A DNA stretch of 64,000 bases from Marinobacter orientalis (GTDB lineage: Bacteria; Pseudomonadota; Gammaproteobacteria; Pseudomonadales; Oleiphilaceae). Numbering within the stretch: the stretch's first letter is position 1; each line of letters opens with the position of its first letter. The stretch covers positions 372,001 to 436,000 of the forward strand of contig NZ_SRZX01000002.1 in the NCBI RefSeq assembly GCF_004792665.1, read 5' to 3'. The position numbers and the translations under genes were made by a program. Positions 18,995 through 28,001 of the stretch are shown here, in pieces. A model generated the notes under the pieces. That model saw only the letters and a list, made by a program, of their open reading frames with translations. It was not told the origin of the DNA and made no database searches.

Positions 18995-19692
18995 AACAGC
19001 TCGCCCTGCTCCAGGCGCAACACCCGACCCAGGCTCCTGGCCATTCTCATGTCATGGGTTACAAGAACAAAAGCAATACCAATCTGGTCCCTCAGTGACT
19101 CAATCAGGTCACGAACCCCGTCCCCGGTCTGCTCATCCAGATTTCCCGTCGGCTCATCCATCAGCACGCATTCAGGCTCGTTTACCAGTGCCCGGGCAAT
19201 GGCGACCCGCTGACGCTCGCCACCAGACAGCTCACCGGGCTTGTGGGCCAGACGATGGCCAAGCCCCACACGCTCAAGTATGGCACTGGCCCTGTCCGAT
19301 GCCGGCTTGACCGCGAGCCCGCCCAGTGCGCATGGCATCATCACGTTTTCAAGCGCGGAAAATTCCGGAAGCAGATGGTGGAACTGGTAGACAAACCCCA
19401 GGTGACCGTTACGGAAGCGCGCCCGCCCGGCTTCACTCATGCGGTGGATATCCTGACCACAGATATCAATATGGCCGGAAGAGGGTTTGTCCAGTCCCCC
19501 GAGAAGATTCAGCAGCGTCGTCTTGCCGGCGCCACTACTGCCGACAATACCGACAGATTCTCCGGCAGATACCTTCAGCGAAATATCCGAGAATATGGTG
19601 AGTTTCCCCGGCCCCTCATTGTAGGTGCGGGTGACCCTGTCACAGTCGATTACCAGAGCTTTTTCCCTGTTCATGGGTGCTGAATCATTCAT
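18982..19692 (-). CDS. lolD: lipoprotein-releasing system ATP-binding protein LolD
   Basis: LolD powers extraction of outer-membrane lipoproteins from the inner membrane to LolA. The 236-residue ABC ATPase has Walker A GSSGAGKTTLLNLLGG, a LolD-type stretch (GFVYQFHHLLPEFSALENVM) and signature LSGGERQRVAIARAL followed by LMDEPTGNLD. Its start overlaps the upstream permease gene by 8 bases. Only one permease gene is present at this locus. Confidence 0.94.
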   Translation of the reverse strand: MNDSAPMNREKALVIDCDRVTRTYNEGPGKLTIFSDISLKVSAGESVGIVGSSGAGKTTLLNLLGGLDKPSSGHIDICGQDIHRMSEAGRARFRNGHLGFVYQFHHLLPEFSALENVMMPCALGGLAVKPASDRASAILERVGLGHRLAHKPGELSGGERQRVAIARALVNEPECVLMDEPTGNLDEQTGDGVRDLIESLRDQIGIAFVLVTHDMRMARSLGRVLRLEQGELFQEL

Positions 19693-20926
19693 AACGCAGA
19701 GCCTCCGCCGGATCGACGCGGGATGCCCGCCACGCCGGATAAATTGTTGCCAGCAGGCTCAGCGCAAGGCCGGCACCGCTGATAATCCAGACATCCTGCC
19801 ACTGCAGCTGGGACGGCAGATAGCTGATGAAGTACACGTCTGCACTGAGGAACTGGTGCCCCATGAACTCTTCCAGCCAGGCGATGAATCCACTGATGTT
19901 ATAGGCGCCAAAAATACCGAGGGCCGTGCCGACGAGCGTACCGGTGATACCGATGACCGCGCCCTGAACAATAAAGATACGCATGATTCTGCCGGGGGTC
20001 GCCCCCATGGTTCGCAGAATGGCGATGTCCGCAGTTTTATCGGTAACCACCATCACCAGGGTGGAAACAATGTTGAAGGCCGCCACGGCCACGATAAACA
20101 TCAGCAGAAGGCCGATCATGGTTTTCTCCATGCGGATGGCCTGGAACAGATTGCCGTGGGTTCGGGTCCAGTCAGAAATGTAATGGCGGCCACTGAGTTC
20201 CGTCGCCACGTCCCTGGCGACCCTGGGCGCCTGGAACAGATCGTCCACCAGCAGCCGTACACCCTCGGCCTTGCCACCGGTACGCATAAGCTTCGAGGCG
20301 TCATCCATGTGAATCAGGGTGTAGTTGCCATCCAGCTCCGCCCCCACACTGAACACACCCTTGACCGTAAACCGCTTCAGCCGCGGCAGAACGCCGGCGG
20401 GTGTCACCGAGGCCTCCGGCAATACCACGGTCACTTTGTCACCAATCTGCAGCCTGAGCGCGGATGCCATCAGTTTGCCGATGATGATCCCGAATTCGCC
20501 GGACTTGAGATCATCCAGGCCACCTTCGATCATGTGATCCTCGATGATCGATACACTTCGCTCCTGCTCCGGCAGAATGCCGTTGAGCATAACGCCCCGG
20601 ACATCGCCGCCACCGGTCACCATACCCTGCCCCTGGATGTAGGGGGCTGCGGCAATCACCGATGGGTGCTGCTCAACCTGGCGATCGACCTCCTGCCAGT
20701 CCTGAAGCACACCGGCGGCCTGTATGGTGGCATGGGGTACCATTCCCAGAATGCGCTGCTTCAGCTCACGGTCGAATCCGTTCATCACCGACAGGACGAT
20801 GATCAGCACCGCAACACCGAGCATCAGCCCGATCATGGAAGTGAGTGATATAAACGAAATGAAGTGGTTGCGTCGTTTGGCTGCCGTATACCGTAAACCG
20901 ATATACAGTGATAAGGGTCTGAACAT
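19685..20926 (-). CDS. lipoprotein-releasing system permease, LolC/LolE/LolF type
   Basis: A 413-residue inner-membrane protein with a first helix near residues 25-50 (FISFISLTSMIGLMLGVAVL), a periplasmic MacB-type domain (about 50-265), and three C-terminal FtsX helices. The start MFRPLSLYIGLRYTAAKRR is typical of LolC/LolE. Because this locus has one permease gene and one lolD, rather than lolC-lolD-lolE, the protein may act as a homodimer of the LolF type. That is inference and depends on the rest of the genome. Confidence 0.9.
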   Translation of the reverse strand: MFRPLSLYIGLRYTAAKRRNHFISFISLTSMIGLMLGVAVLIIVLSVMNGFDRELKQRILGMVPHATIQAAGVLQDWQEVDRQVEQHPSVIAAAPYIQGQGMVTGGGDVRGVMLNGILPEQERSVSIIEDHMIEGGLDDLKSGEFGIIIGKLMASALRLQIGDKVTVVLPEASVTPAGVLPRLKRFTVKGVFSVGAELDGNYTLIHMDDASKLMRTGGKAEGVRLLVDDLFQAPRVARDVATELSGRHYISDWTRTHGNLFQAIRMEKTMIGLLLMFIVAVAAFNIVSTLVMVVTDKTADIAILRTMGATPGRIMRIFIVQGAVIGITGTLVGTALGIFGAYNISGFIAWLEEFMGHQFLSADVYFISYLPSQLQWQDVWIISGAGLALSLLATIYPAWRASRVDPAEALRYE

Positions 20927-21041
20927 TGGGGGGAGCCTGTCGCTGCCTTATGGTCTGTCGAAATTCCTGCCCCCGATACGGGCTGGCAGGAAGCTGCTAA
21001 ACTTCTATCAGTACACAATAATACCGCGTTATGGAGTCCCG

Positions 21042-21629
21042 ATGTCCGCCACGACACCCCACGATGACCCGGCACAGACCACTTGCGACCGCAGGGACTT
21101 CTTCCGTATCAGCGATTATATCGGCCTGGAAATCCGAAAGCTCGATGCTGATAACGCAGACAAAGAGAATCCCTTTAACGGCAGCCACCTGGAAAGCCTG
21201 CGATCGGAGCTCAAACGCCTTGATCAGGACGTAAAGGCACAGCTCACCACCCTGGCAGAGCGGGACCGGCTATTGACCTCATTAATCAAGTCCCTCAACG
21301 GGAAGCTGGATACGCTGGCGCGCATTATGGCCTTTGAGCAAAATCCGTTGCAACCTGAAGACTGGCAGGACGTCACCCTCAGCGAGGGCGGACTGGCTTT
21401 CCATACTGCAACCAACAGCTTCATGATCGATGAGATTCTGGCCCTGAGAATGACGCTGCCTCCGGAACTGTTTCAGCCGGTTGCCATCGCCAAGGTAGTC
21501 AGCGTGGAACCTGACGGAAGCCAAGGGGTCAGGGTTCATACCGAGTTTACCGACATCCATGACAGTGACCGCCAACAAATTGCCCGCCATGTGATGCGCT
21601 GGCAGATCCGGCAACGGCAAAACCAATAA
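21042..21629 (+). CDS. PilZ-domain protein
   Basis: A 195-residue cytoplasmic protein. The N-terminal RRDFFRI provides an RxxxR-like motif, a helical or coiled-coil segment follows (about residues 45-100, LRSELKRLDQDVKAQLTTLAERD in two halves), and the C-terminal half has DVTLSEGGLAF, a degenerate version of the PilZ D/NxSxxG motif. PilZ proteins usually bind cyclic di-GMP; the degenerate second motif makes binding here uncertain. ATG 21042 follows a GGAG site; the longer open frame back to 20724 overlaps the divergent permease gene and is not credible. Confidence 0.75.
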   Translation: MSATTPHDDPAQTTCDRRDFFRISDYIGLEIRKLDADNADKENPFNGSHLESLRSELKRLDQDVKAQLTTLAERDRLLTSLIKSLNGKLDTLARIMAFEQNPLQPEDWQDVTLSEGGLAFHTATNSFMIDEILALRMTLPPELFQPVAIAKVVSVEPDGSQGVRVHTEFTDIHDSDRQQIARHVMRWQIRQRQNQ

Positions 21630-21721
21630 ACTGTCCACAAATCACCGAATCCGGGCTGACATTTGTTAGTCTTTATCGGATATTACGTTTTATCAATGTG
21701 ATACCAGGGAGCAAGCCACTG

Positions 21722-22030
21722 ATGAACAAACGCACATTAAAAGCAGTCTGTGCCGTTACCGCCCTCACCGCGCTCGCAGCGGGACCTTTCACTGCCGCCA
21801 CTGCCGAGGAGGTCCGTGTGCCGGTGATGTCGCAGGCCGAGCGCAGCGCCCAGGAAAACCTGCCGCGCACCGGCATGAGCGACGCCAGCGTTCGCAATGG
21901 CTGGGGCGAACCCCGGCAAATCACGGGCCCGGTGGGCGACCCGCCCATTTCCCAATGGCATTACGAAGGGTTTGTCGTGTATTTTGAGGACGACAGGGTG
22001 ATTCACGCGGTGCTCAAGCCCGAACGTTGA
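21722..22030 (+). CDS. small exported protein of unknown function
   Basis: A 102-residue protein beginning with a clear Sec signal peptide (MNKRTLKAVCAV, then a hydrophobic core), probably cleaved after ATA near residue 28. The mature part of about 75 residues contains GMSDASVRNGWGEPRQI and SQWHYEGFVVYFEDDRVIHA, a pattern like the small periplasmic BamE/DUF2845-type folds in which a helix with a G.P turn precedes two strands. No Cys follows the signal, so it is not a lipoprotein. I cannot assign a function. ATG 21722 is preferred to 21698. Confidence 0.7.
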   Translation: MNKRTLKAVCAVTALTALAAGPFTAATAEEVRVPVMSQAERSAQENLPRTGMSDASVRNGWGEPRQITGPVGDPPISQWHYEGFVVYFEDDRVIHAVLKPER

Positions 22031-22049
22031 AAAATCATTCAATTATGTC

Positions 22050-22078
22050 CTGACGCAACCCCTCCTGTTCGTTAGAAT
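22050..22078 (+). promoter_or_regulatory. promoter of aguA-aguB
   Basis: CTGACG (22050-22055) and TAGAAT (22073-22078) are 17 bases apart. A start near 22085 lies only 6 bases before ATG 22091 but 24 bases before TTG 22109, which supports the TTG start of aguA. Confidence 0.55.
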
Positions 22079-22108
22079 GTCGGCTTTTGCATGAAAGGTG
22101 TTCGCAAC

Positions 22109-23161
22109 TTGACTTCCAGACCTGTGATGCCCGCAGAGTGGGCACCCCAAAGTGCCGTGATGCTGACCTGGCCCCATCCGGGAACCGACTGGAGTGACAG
22201 CCTCGCCGAGGTGGAGCCCGTGTTCCTGGACGTTGCCCGTGCCGTGCTCCGCTTCGAGCATGTCGTTCTCAGCTGTGAACATGTGGTCCGGCTGCAGGAA
22301 CTGGAGCGGGATCTCAACGACTACGCACGGAAGCGGGAACTGCCTGGCCGGGTTGTCGCAGTACCTGCTCCTGCCAATGACACCTGGGCGCGGGACCATG
22401 GCCCTATCGCCATTGCAAGCGTGGATGGCCCGGAATTGCTGGACTTCCGGTTTAATGCCTGGGGCGGCAAGTTCCCATGGGAAAAGGACGATGCCCTGAA
22501 TCGTCACCTGGCAAACTTTGGCAGTTTTGGCACCACCCGCCTGGTACCCGTGGAGTTTGTCCTGGAAGGTGGCTCGATCGAATCCGATGGCCAGGGAACC
22601 ATACTGACCACCAGTGAATGCCTGTTGACTCCGTCCCGTAATCCGACCATGGACCGGGGCGCCATTGAACACCTGATGGCGGAAACCCTCGGCACCGACC
22701 GGGTTCTGTGGCTCAACCATGGCTACCTGGACGGTGATGACACGGACAGCCACATCGATACCCTCGCCCGATTCTGCGCAGCGGATCACATCTGTTATGT
22801 CGCCTGCCCCGATGTCAGCGATGAACACTACAGCGCACTGGCGGCCATGGAGGAAGAGCTGCAACAATTCCACCAGGCCAACGGCCAGCCTTACAGACTT
22901 ACCTCCCTGCCATGGCCTGATGCAATCCACGGCGACGACGGCGAGCGACTGCCGGCAACCTATGCCAATTTCCTGATCATCAATGGTGCTGTTCTGGTGC
23001 CGGTCTATGGTGTGCCACAGGATGAAGAGGCCCTGAACATCCTGGCCGGACTATTCCCTGACCGGGAAATGATTCCGGTTAACTGCCGGCCGTTGATCAG
23101 GCAACATGGCAGCCTTCATTGCATTACCATGCAGATACCCGCAGGAGTCGTGAAGGCATGA
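22109..23161 (+). CDS. aguA: agmatine deiminase AguA
   Basis: AguA hydrolyses agmatine to N-carbamoylputrescine and ammonia. The product (350 residues from TTG 22109; 356 from ATG 22091) has MPAEWAPQ, the substrate motif NDTWARDHGPI, LEGGSIESDGQGT, and the C-terminal stretch with catalytic Cys (SLHCITMQIPAG). The TTG follows AAGGTG by 8 bases and fits the predicted transcription start; the ATG at 22091 has no ribosome site. Its stop overlaps the aguB ATG (ATGA), so the two enzymes are coupled. Confidence 0.94.
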   Translation: MTSRPVMPAEWAPQSAVMLTWPHPGTDWSDSLAEVEPVFLDVARAVLRFEHVVLSCEHVVRLQELERDLNDYARKRELPGRVVAVPAPANDTWARDHGPIAIASVDGPELLDFRFNAWGGKFPWEKDDALNRHLANFGSFGTTRLVPVEFVLEGGSIESDGQGTILTTSECLLTPSRNPTMDRGAIEHLMAETLGTDRVLWLNHGYLDGDDTDSHIDTLARFCAADHICYVACPDVSDEHYSALAAMEEELQQFHQANGQPYRLTSLPWPDAIHGDDGERLPATYANFLIINGAVLVPVYGVPQDEEALNILAGLFPDREMIPVNCRPLIRQHGSLHCITMQIPAGVVKA

Positions 23162-24081
23162 ACCGCTCCAACCCGGCCGGTGCTCTGGCCATTGCCGCCA
23201 TTCAGCAAACATGTGACGCCAGCAAGGACACCAGTCTGGCCACCAGTGAACGCCTGGTCCGCCAGGCAGTGAACGATGGCGCGCAACTGGTGGTGTTACA
23301 GGAACTGCACGCCACCCTTTACTTCTGCCAGACCGAGGACACCTCGGTGTTCGAACTGGCCGAACCCATACCGGGCCCCACCAGCGACCGGTTGTCGGCG
23401 CTGGCGGCGGAACTTGATATTGTCCTGGTGGGCTCCATCTTCGAGCGGCGGATGAACGGCGTTTACCACAACACCGCCGTGGTGTTCGAGCGGGACGGAA
23501 GCATCGCCGGTCTTTACCGCAAGATGCACATTCCGGACGATCCCGGCTTTTATGAGAAATTCTACTTCACCCCCGGCGACGCCAGCTTTAACCATGGCGC
23601 CAGTGGCTTCACCCCGATCGACACGTCGGTTGGCCGCCTGGGCGTACTGGTATGCTGGGATCAGTGGTATCCCGAAGCCGCGCGCCTGATGGCTCTGGCC
23701 GGTGCCGAGGTGCTCATCTATCCCACTGCCATCGGCTGGGATGTCACTGACGACCCCGATGAACAGGCACGGCAGCTGGAGGCCTGGGTAACAGTTCAGC
23801 GTGGCCACGCCGTGGCCAACAACCTGCCCGTTATCGCACCCAACCGCGTTGGCACCGAACCGGACCCTTCCGGGATGTCTGACGGCATCCGCTTCTGGGG
23901 CAACAGCTTTATCTGCGGTCCCCAGGGAGAATTCCTGGCGCGGGCCGATGACCACTCGGAAACCATACTGTCCACCATTATCAACCGCTCACGCAGTGAA
24001 TCGATTCGACGCATCTGGCCGTATTTCAGGGACCGGCGCATCGACGCCTATGGCGACATTCTCAAGCGGGTAAGGGACTGA
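23158..24081 (+). CDS. aguB: N-carbamoylputrescine amidase AguB
   Basis: A nitrilase-superfamily amidohydrolase that converts N-carbamoylputrescine to putrescine, CO2 and ammonia. The 307-residue product has the Glu-Lys-Cys triad motifs: the catalytic Glu in LQELHATLYFC, Lys in YRKMHIPDDPGFYEKFYF, and Cys in VCWDQWYPEAAR. With aguA it gives a complete agmatine-to-putrescine route. The downstream MoxR gene begins 8 bases after its stop. Confidence 0.95.
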   Translation: MNRSNPAGALAIAAIQQTCDASKDTSLATSERLVRQAVNDGAQLVVLQELHATLYFCQTEDTSVFELAEPIPGPTSDRLSALAAELDIVLVGSIFERRMNGVYHNTAVVFERDGSIAGLYRKMHIPDDPGFYEKFYFTPGDASFNHGASGFTPIDTSVGRLGVLVCWDQWYPEAARLMALAGAEVLIYPTAIGWDVTDDPDEQARQLEAWVTVQRGHAVANNLPVIAPNRVGTEPDPSGMSDGIRFWGNSFICGPQGEFLARADDHSETILSTIINRSRSESIRRIWPYFRDRRIDAYGDILKRVRD

Positions 24082-24088
24082 GCGTTCG

Positions 24089-25000
24089 ATGAAGAAACTG
24101 ACGGATACGGTTATCCTCGAGCTGAACAGCATACTGCTGGGCAAAGACCATCAGGTTCGCCTGGCGCTCTGCGGCCTCCTGGCGCGGGGACACCTGTTGA
24201 TTGAAGACATCCCCGGCATGGGCAAGACCACCCTGTCCCACGCCCTGGCCAGAGTCATGGGCCTGAGCTACCAGCGTATCCAGTTCACCAATGACCTGCT
24301 CCCGGCAGACGTGCTCGGCTTCTCCATGTACGACAAGGAAGCCGGCAGCCTGGTGTTCCACCCCGGCCCGATTTTCGCTCAGGTTGTTCTGGCCGACGAA
24401 ATCAACCGCGCCTCCCCCAGAACCCAGAGTGCATTGCTTGAGGCCATGGAAGAGCGGCAGGTATCCATTGAAGGCGAAACCCGGCCGTTACCGCATCCGT
24501 TCTTTGTCATCGCCACCCAGAATCCCATTGAACAGGGCGGCACCTATCCACTGCCCGAATCCCAGCTGGACCGCTTCCTCATGCGCATACGCCTGGGCTA
24601 CCCTGACCCGCGCGCCGAACGAGAACTTCTGGAAGGAGAAGACCGCCGTGTGATGACCGGCCGGCTGCAGTCACTGCTTTCGGCGAAAGACCTGCAGACC
24701 CTGCAGGACGCCGTCAACCGCGTTACCACCAGCCCGGCGCTGCTGGATTATGTACAACGGCTGCTGGAACAGAGCCGCAGAATGCCGGGGCTACTCTACG
24801 GCCTGTCTCCTCGCGCCGGCCTTGGGCTGGTGCGTGCCGCCAGGGCCTGGGCACTGATGGACAGTCGCCACCACGTACTGCCGGATGACATCCAGGCGGT
24901 ATTTCCCGCAGTTGCAGAACACCGGCTTGAACAGGGAGAATCCGGAAAGAGCGCTGAACGAATCAGGCAACTTCTGACCTCCGTGTCTGTCATTGAATAA
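24089..25000 (+). CDS. MoxR-family AAA ATPase without adjacent DUF58 partner
   Basis: A 303-residue AAA+ ATPase with Walker A DIPGMGKTTLSHAL near residue 40, the MoxR motif QFTNDLLPADVLGF, Walker B VVLADEINRASPRTQSALLEAMEE (in two stretches) and a C-terminal lid domain (PRAGLGLVRAARAWAL). MoxR ATPases normally work with a DUF58 protein and VWA-domain proteins encoded directly downstream, as chaperones for protein or cofactor assembly. Here the next gene is trxB, 21 bases away, and aguB is 7 bases upstream. The partner is therefore not evident. Confidence 0.9.
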   Translation: MKKLTDTVILELNSILLGKDHQVRLALCGLLARGHLLIEDIPGMGKTTLSHALARVMGLSYQRIQFTNDLLPADVLGFSMYDKEAGSLVFHPGPIFAQVVLADEINRASPRTQSALLEAMEERQVSIEGETRPLPHPFFVIATQNPIEQGGTYPLPESQLDRFLMRIRLGYPDPRAERELLEGEDRRVMTGRLQSLLSAKDLQTLQDAVNRVTTSPALLDYVQRLLEQSRRMPGLLYGLSPRAGLGLVRAARAWALMDSRHHVLPDDIQAVFPAVAEHRLEQGESGKSAERIRQLLTSVSVIE

Positions 25001-25972
<972 letters not shown>

Positions 25973-25973
25973 G

Positions 25974-26022
25974 TTGCTGCGAATTCAGCAAGAACTTGTG
26001 AAGGCAGCTAACTCCCAGTTAG
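25974..26022. repeat. two short hairpins after trxB
   Basis: TTGCTG (25974-25979)/CAGCAA (25986-25991) with a 6-base loop, and CTAACT (26008-26013)/AGTTAG (26017-26022) with loop CCC. Neither has a T-run. They precede the larger nested repeat in the same spacer. Confidence 0.5.
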
Positions 26023-26027
26023 AGCGA

Positions 26028-26133
26028 GGCCGGGGGCGCCAACCTTCTGGAACTGTGCGGAGCCAGGGATGGCGGAGCTCAAGCGTCACAGGGATGTGCT
26101 TGAGCGTGTTCCAGAAGGTTGGTGACCCCGGCC
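26028..26133. repeat. nested inverted repeat with two GNRA-loop hairpins between trxB and aat
   Basis: An outer inverted repeat of 26 bases (26028-26053 and 26108-26133) pairs with two mismatches; its inner 15 bases, CCAACCTTCTGGAAC and the reverse complement, are perfect. It encloses two hairpins: GCCA-GGGA-TGGC (26062-26073), and a longer one with GCTCAAG (26077-26083)/CTTGAGC (26099-26105) plus CACA-GGGA-TGTG (26087-26098). Both loops are GGGA, a GNRA tetraloop. The element looks like a folded RNA or a dispersed palindromic repeat. It ends 37 bases before the aat start. No second copy was seen in the window. Confidence 0.75.
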
Positions 26134-26170
26134 GACACCACCAACACGCGAGCCCTAACTCCGGACCCAG

Positions 26171-26884
26171 ATGACCTCACTACCCTGGCTAAACCAAGAC
26201 CACCTCTGGTTCCCCCCCGCCGAACAGGCCCTCGACGACCCCGACGGACTGCTGGCCCTGGGCGGCGACCTCTCCACCGAACGGCTCAAACTGGCCTATC
26301 GCAGCGGCATCTTCCCCTGGTTCAGCGACGACCAGCCCATACTCTGGTGGTCCCCCGACCCCCGATGCGTGCTTTTTCCGGAGGAAATCCACGTTTCCAG
26401 AAGCCTGCGGCGCACGCTCAACAGCGGCTACTTTACCATCACCGCCGACAAGGCCTTCCCCCGGGTTATCCGCCTGTGCGCCAACACCCGCGCCGAAGGC
26501 ACCTGGATCACCCGGGACATGATCGACAGCTACAGCCAACTGCACAAAGAGGGTGTGGCTCACTCCATTGAAGCCTGGAATCCCGGCGGAGAGCTGGTGG
26601 GCGGAATGTACGGGCTGGCCATCGGCCGCTGCTTTTTCGGCGAGTCCATGTTTTCCCTGGAAACCAACGCCTCGAAAGTCCTTATGGTCCACCTGGCCAA
26701 TCAGCTCAGACTGTGGGGCTACCGCATAATGGACTGTCAGGTGGAAAGCAGCCACCTGCTCAGAATGGGGGCCCGCTGTATTCCCCGCAGCGAATTTTTA
26801 TCTATACTCAGGACATGTGTCGACAGTAGTCCGGACCACACTCACTGGGACTTCCAGTGGCAGTGGCCGGGCCCGGAGGTGTGA
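26171..26884 (+). CDS. aat: leucyl/phenylalanyl-tRNA--protein transferase Aat
   Basis: Aat adds Leu or Phe from tRNA to N-terminal Lys or Arg, creating a ClpS-recognised N-degron. The 237-residue protein has the family start LPWLNQDHLWFPPAEQAL, the GLLALGGDLS and GIFPWFSDDQPILWWSPDPR motifs (separate stretches), and GMYGLAIGRCFFGESMFS. A run of seven C (26212-26218) lies in codons 14-16. It is joined directly to bpt: TGA at 26882-26884 is followed at once by ATG. Confidence 0.96.
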   Translation: MTSLPWLNQDHLWFPPAEQALDDPDGLLALGGDLSTERLKLAYRSGIFPWFSDDQPILWWSPDPRCVLFPEEIHVSRSLRRTLNSGYFTITADKAFPRVIRLCANTRAEGTWITRDMIDSYSQLHKEGVAHSIEAWNPGGELVGGMYGLAIGRCFFGESMFSLETNASKVLMVHLANQLRLWGYRIMDCQVESSHLLRMGARCIPRSEFLSILRTCVDSSPDHTHWDFQWQWPGPEV

Positions 26885-27598
26885 ATGAGCAATCTCAGGA
26901 CCCTGGTATTTTTTGCCACGCCGGCCCATGACTGCAGCTACCTGCCCGATCGCGAAGCGACCACCATGTTCGTCGATCCGCGGGCCCATGTTGACAAGCG
27001 GTTGTACAGCCAGTTGACGGCATTAGGGTTCCGCCGCAGCGGCTCCCATTATTACCGCCCACACTGCGAAAACTGCAACGCCTGCGTTGCGGTCAGATTG
27101 AAAGTGGATCAGTTCCAGCCCGACCGCAGCCAGCGCAGGGTGATAAAAAAGAATGCGGATCTTGACTGTAAAATGGTGCGTGCCAGCTTCTCCGAGCGCT
27201 ATTACCGTCTTTACGCCCATTACATTGAACAGCGGCACGCCGATGGAGACATGTATCCGCCGTCGCGGGAACAGTTCATGTCTTTCCTGGTGGAGGGCGC
27301 TACCGACTCCTGGTTCGTTGAAATAATGGATGGCGAAAAGCTGGTCGGCCTGGCCGCTGTGGACAGGCTTGATGAGGGGCTTTCGGCCATCTACACGGTA
27401 TTTGACCCGGCATACGAGCACCGCAGCCTGGGCACATTTGCGGTACTATGGCAGATTGAAGAAGCAAAGCGGTTGGGACTTCCCCACCTGTATCTGGGTT
27501 ACTGGATCGAGGAATGCCGGAAAATGAACTATAAAACCCGTTTCCGCCCCATCGAAGCCCTGCAAGACGGACAGTGGCGGACGATGGAGGTTAACTGA
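26885..27598 (+). CDS. bpt: aspartate/glutamate leucyltransferase Bpt
   Basis: Bpt transfers Leu to N-terminal Asp or Glu, the bacterial counterpart of ATE1 arginyltransferase. The 237-residue product has the N-terminal ATE domain with paired cysteines (YYRPHCENCNACVAVR, preceded by HDCSYLPDR) and the C-terminal GNAT-like ATE domain (YLGYWIEECRKMNYKTRFRP in part). It sits between aat and infA, so both N-degron-forming enzymes are co-transcribed. Confidence 0.93.
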   Translation: MSNLRTLVFFATPAHDCSYLPDREATTMFVDPRAHVDKRLYSQLTALGFRRSGSHYYRPHCENCNACVAVRLKVDQFQPDRSQRRVIKKNADLDCKMVRASFSERYYRLYAHYIEQRHADGDMYPPSREQFMSFLVEGATDSWFVEIMDGEKLVGLAAVDRLDEGLSAIYTVFDPAYEHRSLGTFAVLWQIEEAKRLGLPHLYLGYWIEECRKMNYKTRFRPIEALQDGQWRTMEVN

Positions 27599-27676
27599 TT
27601 TTGCCAAATGGCGACAAATCAGGCAGAATTGCGCAATTTAAAATCACAGCAAGCCAATTTACGAGGTTTTTACTGA

Positions 27677-27895
27677 ATGGCAAAGTCAGATGCTATTGAA
27701 ATGGAAGGCGTTATTGTAGACACGCTTCCTAACACCATGTTCCGCGTTGAACTTGAAAACGGTCATGTTGTTACCGCTCACATCTCGGGCAAGATGCGAA
27801 AGAACTATATCCGTATCCTGACAGGGGACAAGGTCAAGGTCGAACTCACTCCTTACGACCTGAGCAAGGGACGCATCGTTTACCGCGCCCGTTAA
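27677..27895 (+). CDS. infA: translation initiation factor IF-1
   Basis: IF-1 occupies the ribosomal A site during initiation. The 72-residue S1/OB-fold protein has the standard length and motifs ([42 protein letters not shown]). It lies 78 bases after bpt behind an AT-rich stretch that may carry its own promoter. It ends before a strong bidirectional terminator. Confidence 0.98.
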   Translation: MAKSDAIEMEGVIVDTLPNTMFRVELENGHVVTAHISGKMRKNYIRILTGDKVKVELTPYDLSKGRIVYRAR

Positions 27896-27940
27896 TTGCC
27901 CTTTTGGCCATAACAATAGCGGCCTCAAAAAAATGACATG

Positions 27941-27972
27941 AAAAAGCCCCGGCATTTCTACCGGGGCTTTTT
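27941..27972. terminator. bidirectional terminator between infA and clpA
   Basis: AAAAAGCCCCGG (27941-27952) pairs perfectly with CCGGGGCTTTTT (27961-27972) across an 8-base loop. The A-run and T-run allow termination for both converging genes. Confidence 0.9.
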
Positions 27973-28001
27973 CAACGGGCCAGCCAGATCGGCTTCAGTC
28001 T

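Noticed and set aside
19625-20848. Plus-strand open frame of 407 codons
   Set aside because: Antisense to the Lol permease; no domain seen.
25974-26174. Short plus-strand open frame in the trxB-aat spacer
   Set aside because: It runs through the inverted repeats and has no ribosome site or homology; the structure explains the region better.
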